In this document: in pieces, positions 1-12,745 of the stretch
Numbering within the stretch: position 1 is the stretch's first letter
How the letters are laid out: every line of letters begins with the position of its first letter
Made by a program: the position numbers and the translations under genes
Source: Mercurialis annua
Lineage: Eukaryota; Streptophyta; Magnoliopsida; Malpighiales; Euphorbiaceae
Length of the DNA: 64,000 nt
Assembly (NCBI RefSeq): GCF_937616625.2
Contig: NC_065574.1
Span: forward strand, 53,844,052-53,908,051
Direction of reading: 5' to 3'
The notes under the pieces: model-generated
Database searches by the model: none
Told to the model about the DNA's origin: nothing
What the model saw: only the letters and a program-made list of their open reading frames with translations

Positions 1-760
1 CATTCATTATAAAATAAATGGTATATAGTATTTAGTTAAAATTATGCTTTTTTTATCTAAATCGTTCATTTTGTAATAAATGATGTACATTCATCCAACT
101 TGATCCCTCAAGTTGAAATGAATTTGAGAAAATTTCAATCAGATCCTAGATTTATGACGAGAGTACTCCAAATTGTAAAACTTAAATTTGTAAATAAGCT
201 CTTCAAGCGAAATCGCAAGAAATTTCAAGTTTCGTATCTTGTAAAAGTCACCATTCGAAGATGGTAAATCCATATGGGGTAGACAAAACCCATTTAAAGG
301 GCAGATAAACTAAACAGTATAAAAAGAAACCAATAGCATATACAAAGTCATCTATTTAGTGCAAATATTGAAAAATTAGAAAAATTTGAAAGTTAAGGAG
401 GTGAATTTAGCCAAAAAATGACCAAAACCAGCTCCTAAAGAAACGAGGCTGGAATTTAAGAAGAAAACGAGAGTTTAGGATGATTTTGGGTTGAGTTCAA
501 TATTTCCTATTAAACGAATCGCAACTGTAACGTTTGTGGTTAGAGTGTAACCAAGTCGAGTCGATGTATCAAATTCGAACTCGACTCAACTCTAAAATTT
601 GAAGCTCAGATTTAATTTGAACACAATAAAATTTTATTTTAAAAGTTCAATCTCAAATTTGATGAAATAGTTGAGATCCGAACTCGGCTTGGCCGTAATT
701 TTATTTTAAAAAATTATAAGTATTAATTTTTTTTTCACGTATCAAAAGAAATAAAGAAAA
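1..760. other. AT-rich intergenic DNA, no gene seen
   Basis: No open frame of note and no recognisable RNA gene. Around 550-690 there are several degenerate copies of a word like ttcgaactcgact, of the kind often left by old repeats. Similar words occur near 40.27 kb. Confidence 0.5.
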
Positions 761-971
761 GGGTCAAATAAGCCCATAACGTTTAGCCTATGGGTCAAGT
801 AAACCCTCAACGTTCAAAAAAGTGTAACGAGAACCCTAACTTTTTTAAATCGCATCATCTAAGTCCTCCTTGGAGGTCCTCATAGATACGATTTAATAAA
901 CGTTACGGTCCTCGCTGACCTCTAAGAAGGGGTTTGATTATAATTTAAAAACATTAGGGGCTTATTTGACC
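761..971. mobile_element. Short foldback element (MITE-like)
   Basis: The left end starts gggtcaaataagccc and the right end reads ggggcttatttgacc, so the ends are inverted copies of each other. The inside is AT-rich with no coding frame. No target duplication is evident, so superfamily and exact ends are uncertain. Confidence 0.55.
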
Positions 972-1159
972 TTTATTCCAAAGAAATGAACATAAAGAAA
1001 AACCACTCGCATAGAAGATAAACTTCTAAAACACTTCAAAACCAACCAAGTGAGTGATTAACAGGAGAATTCCCCATTGAAACAACTTGATATGTGATTG
1101 CCTTGAGGCGGTCATGGTTCATAAATCAGCTATTCTGTAAAAATTATACTAATTTTTTT

Positions 1160-2224
1160 GGCTTAATACATCATTTGACCCCTAAACTATACCATTTTAT
1201 TCTCTGCGACCTCTAAACTAATTTCGTATTCTTTTTGACCTCTTAACTCTTTTTTTTGTTCTATTTAACCCCTCATTCGGAATGTGCACACCACGCGCGA
1301 TGACGTGGATAAAATTGCTGACATGGCTTTGCTGACATGGGGTTAAATAGAATAAAAAAAGTAGTTAAGAGGTCCAATGGAACACTAAAATAGTTTAGAG
1401 GTCATAGGAAATAAAAAGGTAAGGTTAGAGGTCAAAAAATATATTAAGTCTAAATATTTTTTTTTAATCTAAAATAAAAAATGATGTACTTTACATATTA
1501 TTTGAAAAAAATCATTTAAGGCTTTAAAAGTCATGAAATTTAGCGTGTTTTCCAATTTTAACACAAATTTTAAAAATTCAGAATTGATTTGAAAAGTTTG
1601 AAATTGCAAAAAATTAAAAGCTGGTGTATTAAAATTTTTATAATTGGAAATTCGTGAAATACACTAAAAATTATAATTTTTTAAAAAAATCAGTCTTTTT
1701 TTAATATTATCACAGTATAGTAAATTTATATATTTTATAATATCGTTAAAAAGACAAAACTTCTTTTATCATTATTGAAATGTAAACAAATATATACATG
1801 TACAAGAAGTTATATTATTTAATTATTTGACTAAATTTCAATATTTTTTTATTTTTCTAGAAGATTAAATGGATAAAAGTTAAATAATTGTATTTTTGAG
1901 AAGGTTAATGGGTAAAAATTAAAAGTTTGAAGGTGCAATAGGAAAATAAAATAAGTTCAGGGGTCAAATAGAACAAAATAGTGTAGTTCGGGGGTTCAAT
2001 AGAACAAATTATGCATTTTAATTATCCTTCACGCGCTTCAACGCGTTTGAAAACACGCGTTTTTGCCACGTTGGATGAAAAAAGTCAGATCGGCAAAAAA
2101 ATTACAATTGACGGGTTAAATAGAACAAAAAATAAAGTTAAGAGGTCCAATAGAATATCAAATTAGTTTAAGAGTCTCAGAGAATAAAAGTGTATAGTTT
2201 AGGGGTCAAATGATGTATTAAGCC
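1160..2224. mobile_element. Foldback DNA element, about 118-bp inverted ends, 9-bp target duplication
   Basis: The left end begins ggcttaatacatcatttga and the right end is its inverted copy. The two arms can be paired by eye for about 118 bp with scattered mismatches. The element is flanked by the direct repeat aattttttt at 1151-1159 and 2225-2233, a 9-bp target duplication of the Mutator-like kind, although T-rich and so weak alone. A further inverted copy of the end lies inside at about 1340-1450, and more partial copies lie near 1930-2010. There is no transposase frame, so it is non-autonomous. Three other elements here (33.4, 39.2 and 60.4 kb) share the terminus style and the 9-bp duplication. 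Confidence 0.75.
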
Positions 2225-2374
2225 AATTTTTTTTATATGATGATGCAACAAGAGATAACCATGTGATCTCCACATATCAGCATCAATAAAATACACCCAC
2301 CCGCACACAAAACAAACTCAAACACTTAAAAACCAACCAAGCTACTGATCAACAGACAACATAGGATCAAAACA

Positions 2375-5300
2375 ATGAGGGTCTTAAACTGCAACTCAAC
2401 ACCCACACTCTCATCATCTTCCACAATTTACCAAACAAGAACACAAACTAAGAGACACCCAATTCTTATAAGCTCAAACCTCAAGAACCCAGATACCAAT
2501 TGGCCAAAAAAAACCTTACTTGGAGCAGCCACTGGAATTCTTTCATTCAATCTCTTACTCTCTTCTCCATTTTTCTCACTTGCTTCATCAGTTTCATCAC
2601 AGTCCCCTTTTTTACAATTACCTTCTCCTCCTTCTGAGCAATGCCAAGAACAAGAAGGAGAAGAATTGGAGCAGAATAAAGAAAGTTTTAGCAATGAGGG
2701 AATTGTGGAGGAAGCTTGGCAAATTGTTAATGATGGGTTTCTTGATAGTGGGCGTCATCGTTGGACTCCTGAATCTTGGAAGGTGAAGAATTTATCCTGT
2801 TTTTTCTTCTTTTTTTTTGAAAAAGATGTGATATTTGAGTAATTGTTATGTCAAAGTTTGAATTTTTATGGTTGTAGCAAAAAAAGGAAGATGTTTTGAG
2901 TAGTTCTATACAAAGTAGATCAAAGGCTCATGATTTGATTAAGAGAATGCTTGCTAGCTTGGGTGACCCTTATACAAGATTTCTCTCTCCTGCTGAGGTA
3001 AAAAGAATTCCCCAAATATATTGAAATCTCACTGGTTTAGCTGTTGTTGCTACATTTGAGGTGTTAGATGTAGCCTAAGTAGCATGGAGACGGAAACTGG
3101 AAATGGAAACAGCACGAAACGGACACGGGAAAATGACATTTTTCTAAAATGAAGGACACGGAACGTGGGAGAAATGTATATTTATAATATTAGATATTTA
3201 TAACATGATGTAGCATTAGATCAAGAACTAGATAATGATCCTTATTCAAAGCTAAGGATTAGTTGTCTAGGCTTTTGAATTGCATTTTACGCAATTTTTG
3301 TCTAATCTAAATATGTTCTCTCTTAAAATGTGATGCTTACTTTTGCAAGATGCATTTGTGTGGAAAGTTTTTATCATGCTTGTATAAGGTTTTATACACT
3401 TGGCTCTACTCTGCTGCGTGCGTACAGGGATTTGCTTATGAAATTTTCAGTTTTCTTATTGCATGACTGGTGTCACCTTTGTCGCTATGAAAGTTCTCGA
3501 AGATGGCAAGGTATGACATGAGTGGTATTGGAATAAACCTCAGGGAAATTCCAGATGATGGAGAGGTGAAACTGAAGGTGCTAGGACTCCTACTGGATGG
3601 ACCTGCCCAGACTGCCGGTGTAAGACAGGTAACTATAAAGCCAAATTTATCAATGCAACATGAGGTTGGTATCTCTGTTTTTTTTTATGTAATTATTAAG
3701 TAATAGACATAATTCCTTTAGATGGCCTCGTTGCACTTTTTTTCCGAAAGAAGTGGTATATAAGGTTAAGGTCAGCTCCCGTCTGTCTTATATTCTTTTA
3801 CTAGGGAGATGAAGTTTTAGCTGTTAATGGAGAGGATGTCAAAGGGAAATCAGCATTTGAAGTATCATCATTGTTACAAGGCCCAAATGAAACATTTGTG
3901 ACTATTAAGGTATGCTAATTGCCCTGCGACTCAAAGCACTGTTATTTGAGTTTTTTCGTCTTAAATTATTCCATGGATTATCATTAATACATCCAAACAA
4001 ACAATTGCAGGTAAAGCATGGCAATTGTGGGCCCATTCAATCCTTAGAGGTTCAGAGACAATCTATTGCTCGCACACCAGTCTTTTACCGCTTGGAACAA
4101 GTAGACCAAGGCAGCAGTTCTGTCGGGTATATGCGCCTAAAAGAGTTCAATGCATTGGCCAGGAAAGACTTGGTAATTGGTAAATGCTTATTGATTTTCG
4201 CCTTGTGTTCCTGATTTTCTTGCAATAGCTATTCAAAACATATCATTTATGATGAGTTCTTTGTTTCCCACCCATGAATAATGTAAAGTCTTACCTAAAG
4301 TCCTTCACTGGAACAGAAAGAGTAGAATAAGTTATCAAATGTCTGAATATAAACACCAGATTATTTAGTACCATGGGTCTCTATTTTGAATCAAAGATGG
4401 TTTCAATATGTTATCGGTTCTACTTCTGTTTTTGAATTATCTAACATAAAATAAGTAGATATGGTAGCAAAATCTAATGGGTACTTTTTCCTTTGCTTAT
4501 CGAATTCCCACAAAGCTTTCTTCGTCAACAACAGAACAATGATCAAAGTGATAAAGAACCGTTGTGATAAAGCTATGAGAAATTAAACATAAAAATAAAA
4601 TGCTAAATGCCTAAATCTATCCTGGTTAAACACATGACTTTGTAAAACACAATTGTTCAAGTTTGGCCGTAAAAATGGTACAAACACTCCAAAGTACCCC
4701 TAGGCCCGAGCTTAAGTTAGTTTCTCCATAGTCATTTTTTTTTCTCTTATTTAATCATTACAATTGGTTTAGTATCTTGGTTGACGTTCACTGTTATTGG
4801 GCTTTTAACATTATCGATGTTTTCAGTGGAGTGTGATCAAGGTTGTGTAGTTCTTGCCTGTCTAATATAGGAAAGTAATTTTCGCTGGTTGCAGCAATGA
4901 AACGACTTCAGGACATGGGCGCTGCATATTTTGTTCTGGATCTTAGAGACAATCTCGGTGGGCTAGTGCAGGTTTCCTTTTCACTTTACATTTTCCACTA
5001 AAGTTTGGTCAAGTCTGTAGCTTTTATGTTTTAGTTTTTTATGATTAATCGGAGAACTTTGGAAGGAAGCAGCATGGTTTGATAAAAGGGAAATCCTCAC
5101 TGGCTGTGTGCCTTAGGTTTAGATGTGCCTACATACTCATTTCCTGTATTTGTGCATGAAAACGATTTTGTGCAATTTTACACCTGTAGATCTTCATGTA
5201 AGCAAGTATGTGCACTTAAACTCCTTCATAAATGGATGCAGATAGATATGTTGAAGTGTATGTCCTTTGACATCTTAATAGACATCACCTCATTGTTAAC

Positions 5301-6952
5301 GTAACTTGTCAATACAACAATAAGCCGATGGCTGAATAGATGATCATGATTTGCACACTAACACTATCATTTCTCAAGATCTTGATTTGATCTTTTTTTC
5401 TTATTCCAGGCTGGTATTGAAATTTCAAAGCTCTTCCTAAATGAAGGCGAGAAGGTACAGTATGTTGATTCTTGAGATTTTTATTATTTATCCTGGATAA
5501 TCTTCTTGTTTGCACCCGGGTCACCTGAAATTGTTGTTTTTAACTTTTCCATTTCTGAACTCTCTTTGACATAGATTTCTTAAAGTTCTATTTTGTTATC
5601 TCTTACTTTCTTCACATAAAGAATGCTCGCCACTCTCCCATTAGCTCTTGATGTGTGGTGTCTAGCATCAACAATTCTCTAATGACACGAGTTCCTTGTT
5701 AATGATTACATCATTTGGTGTTCTATGTTGAATTGTGAGCAGGTGATTTATACTGTTGGAAGGGATCCCCAGTACCAAAATGAAGTAGTTGCTGATGCTG
5801 CACCGTTGGTTACGGCTCCTCTTATTGTATGTTCTCACATGTCTCCATACACTAGTTACATTTATAATCATCAACATATCAAATGTTGCTGGTCTATGGT
5901 AGATTCAATTGATTTCATGCTATTATGAAATTTATCTCTTGTTACTTGCTTTATTAACATAAAAACATCTTTTGTTTCTATGAATCATTTGTAATTACCT
6001 CGGTTTTTATTTGAACTGCTTCTAATTTTAAAACAATAAAAAAGGGATGCCTATCATAATAGGTGAGAGAATTATTTTTGCTTCTTCATATCCCATAGGC
6101 ATGTTTCTGACCATGAAGTGTATCGTTCCTCATAGGTTTTGGTGAACAGCAAAACTGCTAGTGCAAGTGAAATTGTAAGCAACTTCTATGTCTAAATTAT
6201 TCAATGAGTACTGAGTAGCTTTCGCGGTTACAATATTGTAGTTTTATGCTCTTCTTTCAGGTAGCCTCTGCACTTCATGATAACTGTAGAGCAGTCCTCG
6301 TGGGAGAAAGAACATTTGGCAAGGTTAGCTGATTTTGCCAATAATCTGTGCTATTTATGGTGTTTCCGCATTCTCTTTCCATCACGCAGTCGACATAATT
6401 TTTAGGATATATCATATATCCTGCAGCCATCTAGAACCGCATTGTCCACCCTATTTAACTTCTATATCGGTGCAATTGTTCAAAGCATAAAAGTTGGGTT
6501 CATCCTTTGGATCTAAGCTTCTTTCACATTGACCGACTTAAATGAATTCTAAACATAGTAACTGATTTAAGCGAAGTGGTTCAAATTCTGATAACTACGA
6601 GTCCTTGAAGTCCGGAAAAAAAATCTGGATCATTTAAACGTTCTGAAAATCTGATGCTATTGAAAAATGTTGTCAGGGTTTAATTCAATCAGTTTTTGAG
6701 CTTCAAGATGGGTCTGGAGTGGTTGTCACTGTCGGGAAGTATGTCACACCAAATCACATGGACATAAATGGCAACGGAATCGAGCCCGATTATAGAAATC
6801 TACCAGGTTAAAACTCATCATCATATTCTTCATCCTATTTTTCTTCAGCAACTCAAATGGCCATTACCAGTACTTTGAAGAAACCTTTAATTGCAGCTTG
6901 GAGTGATGTTACACAGCATCTATCGCAATGCCGCATGAATCAACGGGGATAA
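2375..6952 (+). CDS. CTPA1: Chloroplast C-terminal processing peptidase, CTPA1-like (12 exons)
   Basis: Serine endopeptidase of family S41A, the family that trims the C-terminus of photosystem II protein D1 in the thylakoid lumen. Exons: 2375-2782, 2878-2997, 3494-3628, 3805-3909, 4011-4179, 4895-4971, 5410-5454, 5743-5826, 6136-6174, 6261-6323, 6677-6806, 6897-6952; they join in frame to about 476 residues, normal for the family. The N-terminus is a Ser/Thr-rich plastid transit peptide followed by a hydrophobic lumen-targeting stretch near residues 47-72. A PDZ region lies near residues 177-260 (start of exon 3: YDMSGIGINLRE). The Ser-Lys catalytic dyad is visible: TASASEI with Ser390, and GERTFGK with Lys415, the usual 25-residue spacing. 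The assignment to the CTPA1 branch rather than CTPA2 rests partly on gene order (next to PRP39 and SSP4 homologues). Introns are AT-rich and unremarkable. Confidence 0.92.
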
Positions 6953-8414
6953 AGCCAAGTTTCTTGCATTACAATCCGTGTTGAGGTGAAAGTGAAAATG
7001 TGATATAATCAGCTGCCGCCCTCTAGTGGTTGTGCTCATCAAGCTAACATGGATCTTACTGACATAAAGAATCTAAAATAGCATATGTTACCACAGTTGA
7101 ATCAGCTTTACCTTTTAAGATATTGCAAAAAATTTCATTGTATTTTCTGGTTGCAATTGCAAATGTCATATTGATAATACTGGAGGATTACAATCGCTAC
7201 TCGATTCATAATTTTCGGTGGCTTCACTGGAAATATTTAGCTATCGTTTTACCAAACTTATGCTGGATAAGGCAATCCTAAACTTCAAATTTTTCATATG
7301 CAAAGAATCTTTAGTTTCTCGTTGGTAGGCAGCTTGCATCACAAGTTTTAAATGTAAACATCAACATAAACATTTAAACCGCAAGTTGGAATCTCGATGC
7401 GCAAAGGGTTATCTCGATTTTTAAATTTATGGAACGAGCTTAAATAAATGTATTAAATGTAAATTAATTTATAAATTTTTATATGTTTTGCAATTACATT
7501 AAGCAATTTTTCTGTAAAAGATACTGATATGAACACCGAAATATCATTTTTTATCGAAAAATTCTCTGGTGTTACGAATTATAAAATATTGACGATTCTT
7601 TTATGATACCAAAATTTAAATTTCATGTTGTAATTGCAAAACAAGTTAAGGGTTATAATTTGTTTGCAATTTATCTTAAATAAAATATATATAAAATCAA
7701 TACAAAATATTAAATAAAAATATATTTACAGTTGCTTTATATGCATTTTAAATAAAATGGAAATAATTGGTCTAATTATAGAGTTTTATACTAATTTTTC
7801 AAAATAGTTTAAATTTGATTTATTAAATCCTACTCGTTTGTTCAAGAACCGGAATAACCCTTTACTCGAATGACTTATATTTATATAGACTCTAAAGAAT
7901 AAGAAAAAGAAAAATACTCAACAAATCGAGTTGGCAGATGATCAAATTGTTTATTACTATAATTTCTAGATGTATCCAACATGAAAATCTATCTAACTCA
8001 ACTTTAACTTTTTTTGTTTCAGTCCCATAAACAGTCAAAAGGTAATCACAAAAGAGAAAAAGAAAATGCCACAACATCAACTTCACTTAAATATTTAAAC
8101 AATCAATTTTAGCATTAAAAAAACACAAGATTTAAATTCCCAACATATCAATCTTTTTGCCCTTTTTTTTTGCCATGCCATGCAACTTTGCACCTTTGTC
8201 TTGCTTGCAAAATTTAGCTACCTAAATGCCTCCTTTCTCAAGTTTTCTGATATTCTTACCCTTCTTCTCTACGATCCAAGAAAGCTTTGATTCTTCATGT
8301 TTAATGTTATTTATATAAACATATTCAACAATTATATTTAAACTCTTCTCCTCCATTGTTCTTCACATTCAAGAAACTTCAATTCTACATTTTAGAGAGA
8401 AGCTTATCCGAGAT
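6953..8414. other. Intergenic: CTPA1 3' region, then promoter side of the X8 gene
   Basis: Very AT-rich (especially 7430-7830), with no coding frame. 8200-8414 is pyrimidine-rich and probably holds the promoter and 5' leader of the next gene. Confidence 0.5.
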
Positions 8415-10667
8415 ATGGATTCCGGAGTTTTTCGATTTTTCACATTCTTCTTCCTCGTCTATCTTTTCGTCAGTTCAGGTGATTTGCATTCTTTAAATTG
8501 TTTTAGTTTTCGATGCATTTCTTGATGCATAAATTTCGGTCTAATTTACTTTTGGATTTTTGTATGTACTATGTATATATGGTTATCCTTTACTTTTATC
8601 GTTTATGGAATTTGAACCGAAGAATTTATCTACTACTATAATACTATAACGCAGTCAACTTCGTTTGTTAAAACAATTTCCATTGAGTTGAAATGAGTAG
8701 TTCCATCTTCATGTTTATGATCAAGCATCTAGTAAATTGATATTACCAATTAGATTTTGGGATAATTATTATTATTAACCCTAAGTTTATGTTAAACTTA
8801 CTAGTTTTCCCTACATTTTTTTAAGAGGATTTTTTTCCATAACATTTAGATACAAGGGTTGACTGACGTGAAATTAGAATATCAAGAAGGAGAATATTGA
8901 TTTTTTAAAAATAAACGAAAAAACAACAATTTTAACTTGAACTCGAAGTTGATAGTAATTATTCATTAGATTTAGTTTGATAACATGCAGAATTTAAACA
9001 TTCTCATCTACTCTTGAGTTTGAATCCGGACCTTAAATTCATTCCTAATGAAATTAAATTAGAAATTTTAAAATACATTTAGTAACTCTATTTTGTAAGT
9101 TTTGTAAAATTAGTAATGTTTAAATCAAATGAATAGAAAAATTTATTTGTTTTCAAATAAAAATAAATTTTGGAGCAGAATTAAATCAAATAAAGGTAGG
9201 TTAGTATCTTATTGAATTGTTTGAAAGAAATTCTTCAAGTAATCAATTTATGCTAGGCAGCTTCTCTGTATCTCCTGTATCTCCACAGCATAAACGAATA
9301 AAGAAAAAAAAAGTTAATTTTGCCTTTTTGATTTCTTCAGGCTCAAGCATTGCAGAATTACTTCCGTTTGAAGCAGTTCAGGATGACACAATTGCTGACT
9401 ATCAAGAAAACCAGATACCTTTCTCGTCTTCAGCATTCACCGCCCAACCAGACGCCGTTCCAGTAGTAAACCCAACAGATCCCGGAACAACCACGCCTAT
9501 AGTAAATCCAACGAATCCCGGAACAACCACGCCTATTATAAGCCCGATAGATTTGCCTCCACCGCCAGCTCCGGTCACCACAACACCACAGTTTCCCCCG
9601 GTCACTACAACACCACAGTTTCCCCCAGTCACGACAACTCCCACTACTCCAACCTCATCAGGAGGGAAATGGTGTATTGCAAATCCAAGTGCTTCAGAAA
9701 CTGCTTTACAGGTTGCTCTTGATTATGCTTGTGGCTACGGTGGAGCAGATTGTTCAGCAATTCAACCTGGTTCGGCTTGTGCGAATCCAAACACTGTTCG
9801 AGATCATGCTTCATACGCCTTCAATGATTACTACCGGAAGAATCCAGCTCCTACCAGCTGTGTTTTCGGCGGAGCAGCACAACTTACCAACACCGACCCA
9901 AGTAAGTAATGTCATTCAAAGTGTTTTTCTCAGATGACAATGTTGAATAGGAGAAAACTATTGTCCTCTGTGATCAGAAATTTAGTGTTCGTTTTCAACA
10001 GAGGTTTATTTCGCCCATCCAACTTGGGACAAAAGATTAAAACAATCCAGGTTCGTAGTTTTGACAAAAAAAACTCACATCTAGTCAATTTCGGGTCATT
10101 TTACATTCTGACATCATACTTGATGGTTGAAGGGGTAAAATGATCCAAAATGGATAAGGTGTGGGTGATTTTGTCCAAAATCATAGAACTTGAACTTTTT
10201 TGATAGTTTGTCCCAAATTTGAAGGGCAAAATGAACCTTTATTCAAGCAAAATTGCTTAAAATGCTTTCTACTGCTATATTTCCTGATTTCAGTATCTGC
10301 AAATTGCAGGTAGTGGGAACTGTCACTATCCACAAGCCTCATCAACACCCAGGTAATATTTCATATTCATCTATCACATAATTCGTGTTTATCAAAATGA
10401 TAAAAAATTCAATAAGAAATTGTCTACTTCGGAAATTGCAGCATAAGTCCGCCAGTCATCTCGGCACCAACCATGCCAACCCCTACGATAACTACCCCTA
10501 CTACGATGAGTCCACCAATGTTGACCACACCTAGTGGACCAACAATTTTCGGCGTGGCAGAACCGACAAGCCTGCCTAGCTCAGCTACCTCTGTTTCATG
10601 CAGTTTACTTCTCCTATGTTCCACAATGGTCATTCTGCAATCACTACTTGCCGCAAATCATTTCTAA
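8415..10667 (+). CDS. GPI-anchored X8-domain protein (callose-binding type)
   Basis: Four exons, 8415-8478, 9341-9901, 10310-10352 and 10442-10667, give about 297 residues. The start codon opens a signal peptide ([20 protein letters not shown]). A Pro/Thr-rich spacer with repeated NPTxPGTTTPI units and short QFPPVTTTP repeats follows. The X8 (CBM43) domain runs from about residue 130 to 215: it starts GGKWCIANP, has the cysteines of [14 protein letters not shown] and SCVFGG, and its sixth Cys (NCHYP) is in exon 3. The C-terminus is a second Pro/Thr-rich stretch and a hydrophobic tail ending LLAANHF, typical of a GPI-anchor signal. X8 proteins of this build bind callose at the cell wall or plasmodesmata; that role here is inferred. 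It matches the At1g29380 type and is followed, convergently, by COR413IM as in Arabidopsis. Confidence 0.9.
10002..10237. mobile_element. MITE-like foldback inside intron 2 of the X8 gene
   Basis: The left arm starts aggtttatttcgcccatcc and the right arm, read on the other strand, aggttcattttgcccttca. The arms match imperfectly over about 70 bp. Clear target duplications are not seen. It has no coding capacity and lies wholly in the intron. Confidence 0.6.
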
Positions 10668-11414
10668 GCGTATAAACTTTAAATTTACTGCTCTCTTTAT
10701 TGAGGGGGCAGTTGCCACCACAAGACTTCATCAATGTCTATGCAGGGAGAAAGAATCAACATCGACATGTTCTTGTCACCAGATAGTCTATTTGCTATAT
10801 TGCTTCTATTAAGCAATCAGTTGATTGAAAAGTTCAAAGACAACGAAGAAGATCATAGAATATCTTAGATTCTTGTACTTGTAGGGGAATTAGATTAGTT
10901 ACTTCCTCTTCGGTTTTAGCATAATAAAGAATTAGATAAATTTCTATGCTTTAGACCTATTTATACAGATAAGAAAGATGTACTCATTATTAGCCAGCAA
11001 ATGAATTAATTTATGAAAGAAAAAAACAACAATTGCTTAGTCTCCTCTTTTATTTGCAACGTTAATGGTATCTAGTTGTAATATCAGATTCATAGAAATG
11101 ACTACGACAAAGCAGAGTCATAAAAATAGTATGATATGAAAATGCATGTTACATTTTTGCATAAGGGGATCTGCTAGAGCCTTAAAATAGCACGATATGA
11201 AAATGTATATCAGATTCAAAGACAATAGCATTGCTGGTATTTCTACTAAAACTGGCGTTACACGTGATATACAAGACATTTTTATTATTTCTTTCAAGGA
11301 AATTTATCTCTATTTAACAAAATGCTCGTCTGCTTATTTTATGATCATTTCAAAGATTTGAGTAACATACATATAGACTATACTAATCAAACAGAACTAA
11401 ACTCTAGGTTAAGT
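10668..11414. other. Convergent 3' spacer between X8 and COR413IM genes
   Basis: No coding frame. It should hold both 3' untranslated regions. A short word (gatatgaaaatg) occurs at about 11133 and 11191 within a longer imperfect direct repeat. Confidence 0.5.
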
Positions 11415-12745
11415 TTAGAATAAAAACAAGCAGGAGACAATGGTAACACAAATGATGGCTAGGGTAGCAACAATTGAACCTTGCTCAAATGCTTTTTGCA
11501 AGTTCCCTGCCCGTGAGAAATGCTGAAAAGCCAAATACCCAGAAATCACCAAAGCAATAATAGCACCTTCTTGTGATCCCCTACCAATTCAAAATTGAGA
11601 AAAACAAACGTTAAGACTTCGAAAAGTATATCACAGTTTTTCTTATTCAAAAATCTCTCAAACAATGCAAATACACACTCACCTCAAATTGATTACTTGA
11701 TAGGGAGCCACAATTACCAAGAGTAATGCTAGAAATGGCAACTCAAGTTCACCTAAAAGAAGAAAATATTAACATCGGAATCATTAGGATTTTTCGATCT
11801 CTCTGTTAGACCAAAAGAAATCATAAAACACATGTAAATCAAGTCTATGGTAACATTGAACACTTTTTATGCAAGAATTTGTCTCAGCTACAGAAGTTAC
11901 CAGGAATGTAGAAGAACAATCGGACAAGAAGCGCCATGAATGCCGTCCAAATACCATACTCACCCCTGAAAAACCAATCTCAGATACTCATATTTACATG
12001 ATATAAGTTCATCAAGATCGTAGCTTTTTTCAAGAACTTACTTAATCCAAGAAATGATAGTCAGTGGAGCCTGTAGAGCTAGTAATGGAACAAGAAAAGA
12101 CTTATGAATTGCAGTTCCTTTAGAAACCATCAAAATCCTGCCAAACAAAAAAAATTAAAAAATTAATTAGAAATTCGATTTTATCAAGAGTAAATTGCCA
12201 CAGTATAGTACCTCCTATTTGAAAATCAAACGATTTTGCAGTTCACTTTCAATTATGCAAACAATTTAAGATTTTTGTAGGAGTGTTAAATTTTTAACGG
12301 AATTGAAAGTGAAGTACCAAATCGTTCGAAAGTGAGTAGCAAATCGATAACGGAATTAACAGAAGCCCCGAATTAATTGAAACAGAGATACACATACGCA
12401 GAGGAAATGGTGGAGATCCACTGCAAATTACGAGCAGCTAGCAATCCACTTCCAGCATAACAAACCGCACCAAAAGCTCTCCGCTTCATCGGCAACATTG
12501 TATAATTCTTTCTCTCATCAATTGAAATTCTGTAATAACAAACAAACAAGAACAGAGGCATAAACATATTAATTTAATCAAGAAATTAAAAAATTATTAA
12601 TTCACCTAACGAGAGGATTAGAGGCGATCAAAGAACTAGAAAACCGAGGTAAAGCACAAGAAGAAAGCTTGCATTGCCGCTTATTGTTGCTGCTGTGGAG
12701 AGTAAAACGACAGACTGTTGAAGATGAAACGCAGAGACTCTCCAT
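11415..12745 (-). CDS. COR413IM: Cold-regulated 413 inner membrane protein, chloroplastic (COR413IM)
   Basis: Six exons on the minus strand, 12606-12745, 12398-12529, 12042-12137, 11901-11965, 11683-11752 and 11415-11580, join to about 222 residues, the usual size. The first exon gives a Ser-rich transit peptide (MESLCVSSSTVCRFTL). The mature part has family landmarks: RNLQWISTISS, then VPLLALQAPLTIISWIKGE, YGIWTAFMALLVRLFFYIPG, LPFLALLLVIVAPYQV and a hydrophobic C-terminus ending SCLFLF, forming several membrane spans. The family sits in the chloroplast inner envelope and is linked to cold acclimation; its biochemical role is unclear. An in-frame ATG exists upstream at 12796, but the later ATG fits the family start. 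In Arabidopsis the homologues are At1g29390 and At1g29395, beside an X8 gene. Confidence 0.93.
12192..12350. repeat. Degenerate inverted repeat in COR413IM intron 2
   Basis: The word ttcactttcaatt near 12240 recurs inverted as aattgaaagtgaa near 12300, with the neighbouring cgatttt/aaatcg also inverted. This is consistent with a decayed MITE. There is no coding content. Confidence 0.4.

Noticed and set aside
9402..9644. 80-codon minus-strand frame rich in Gly and Val
   Set aside because: Antisense shadow of the Pro/Thr repeats of the X8 protein.
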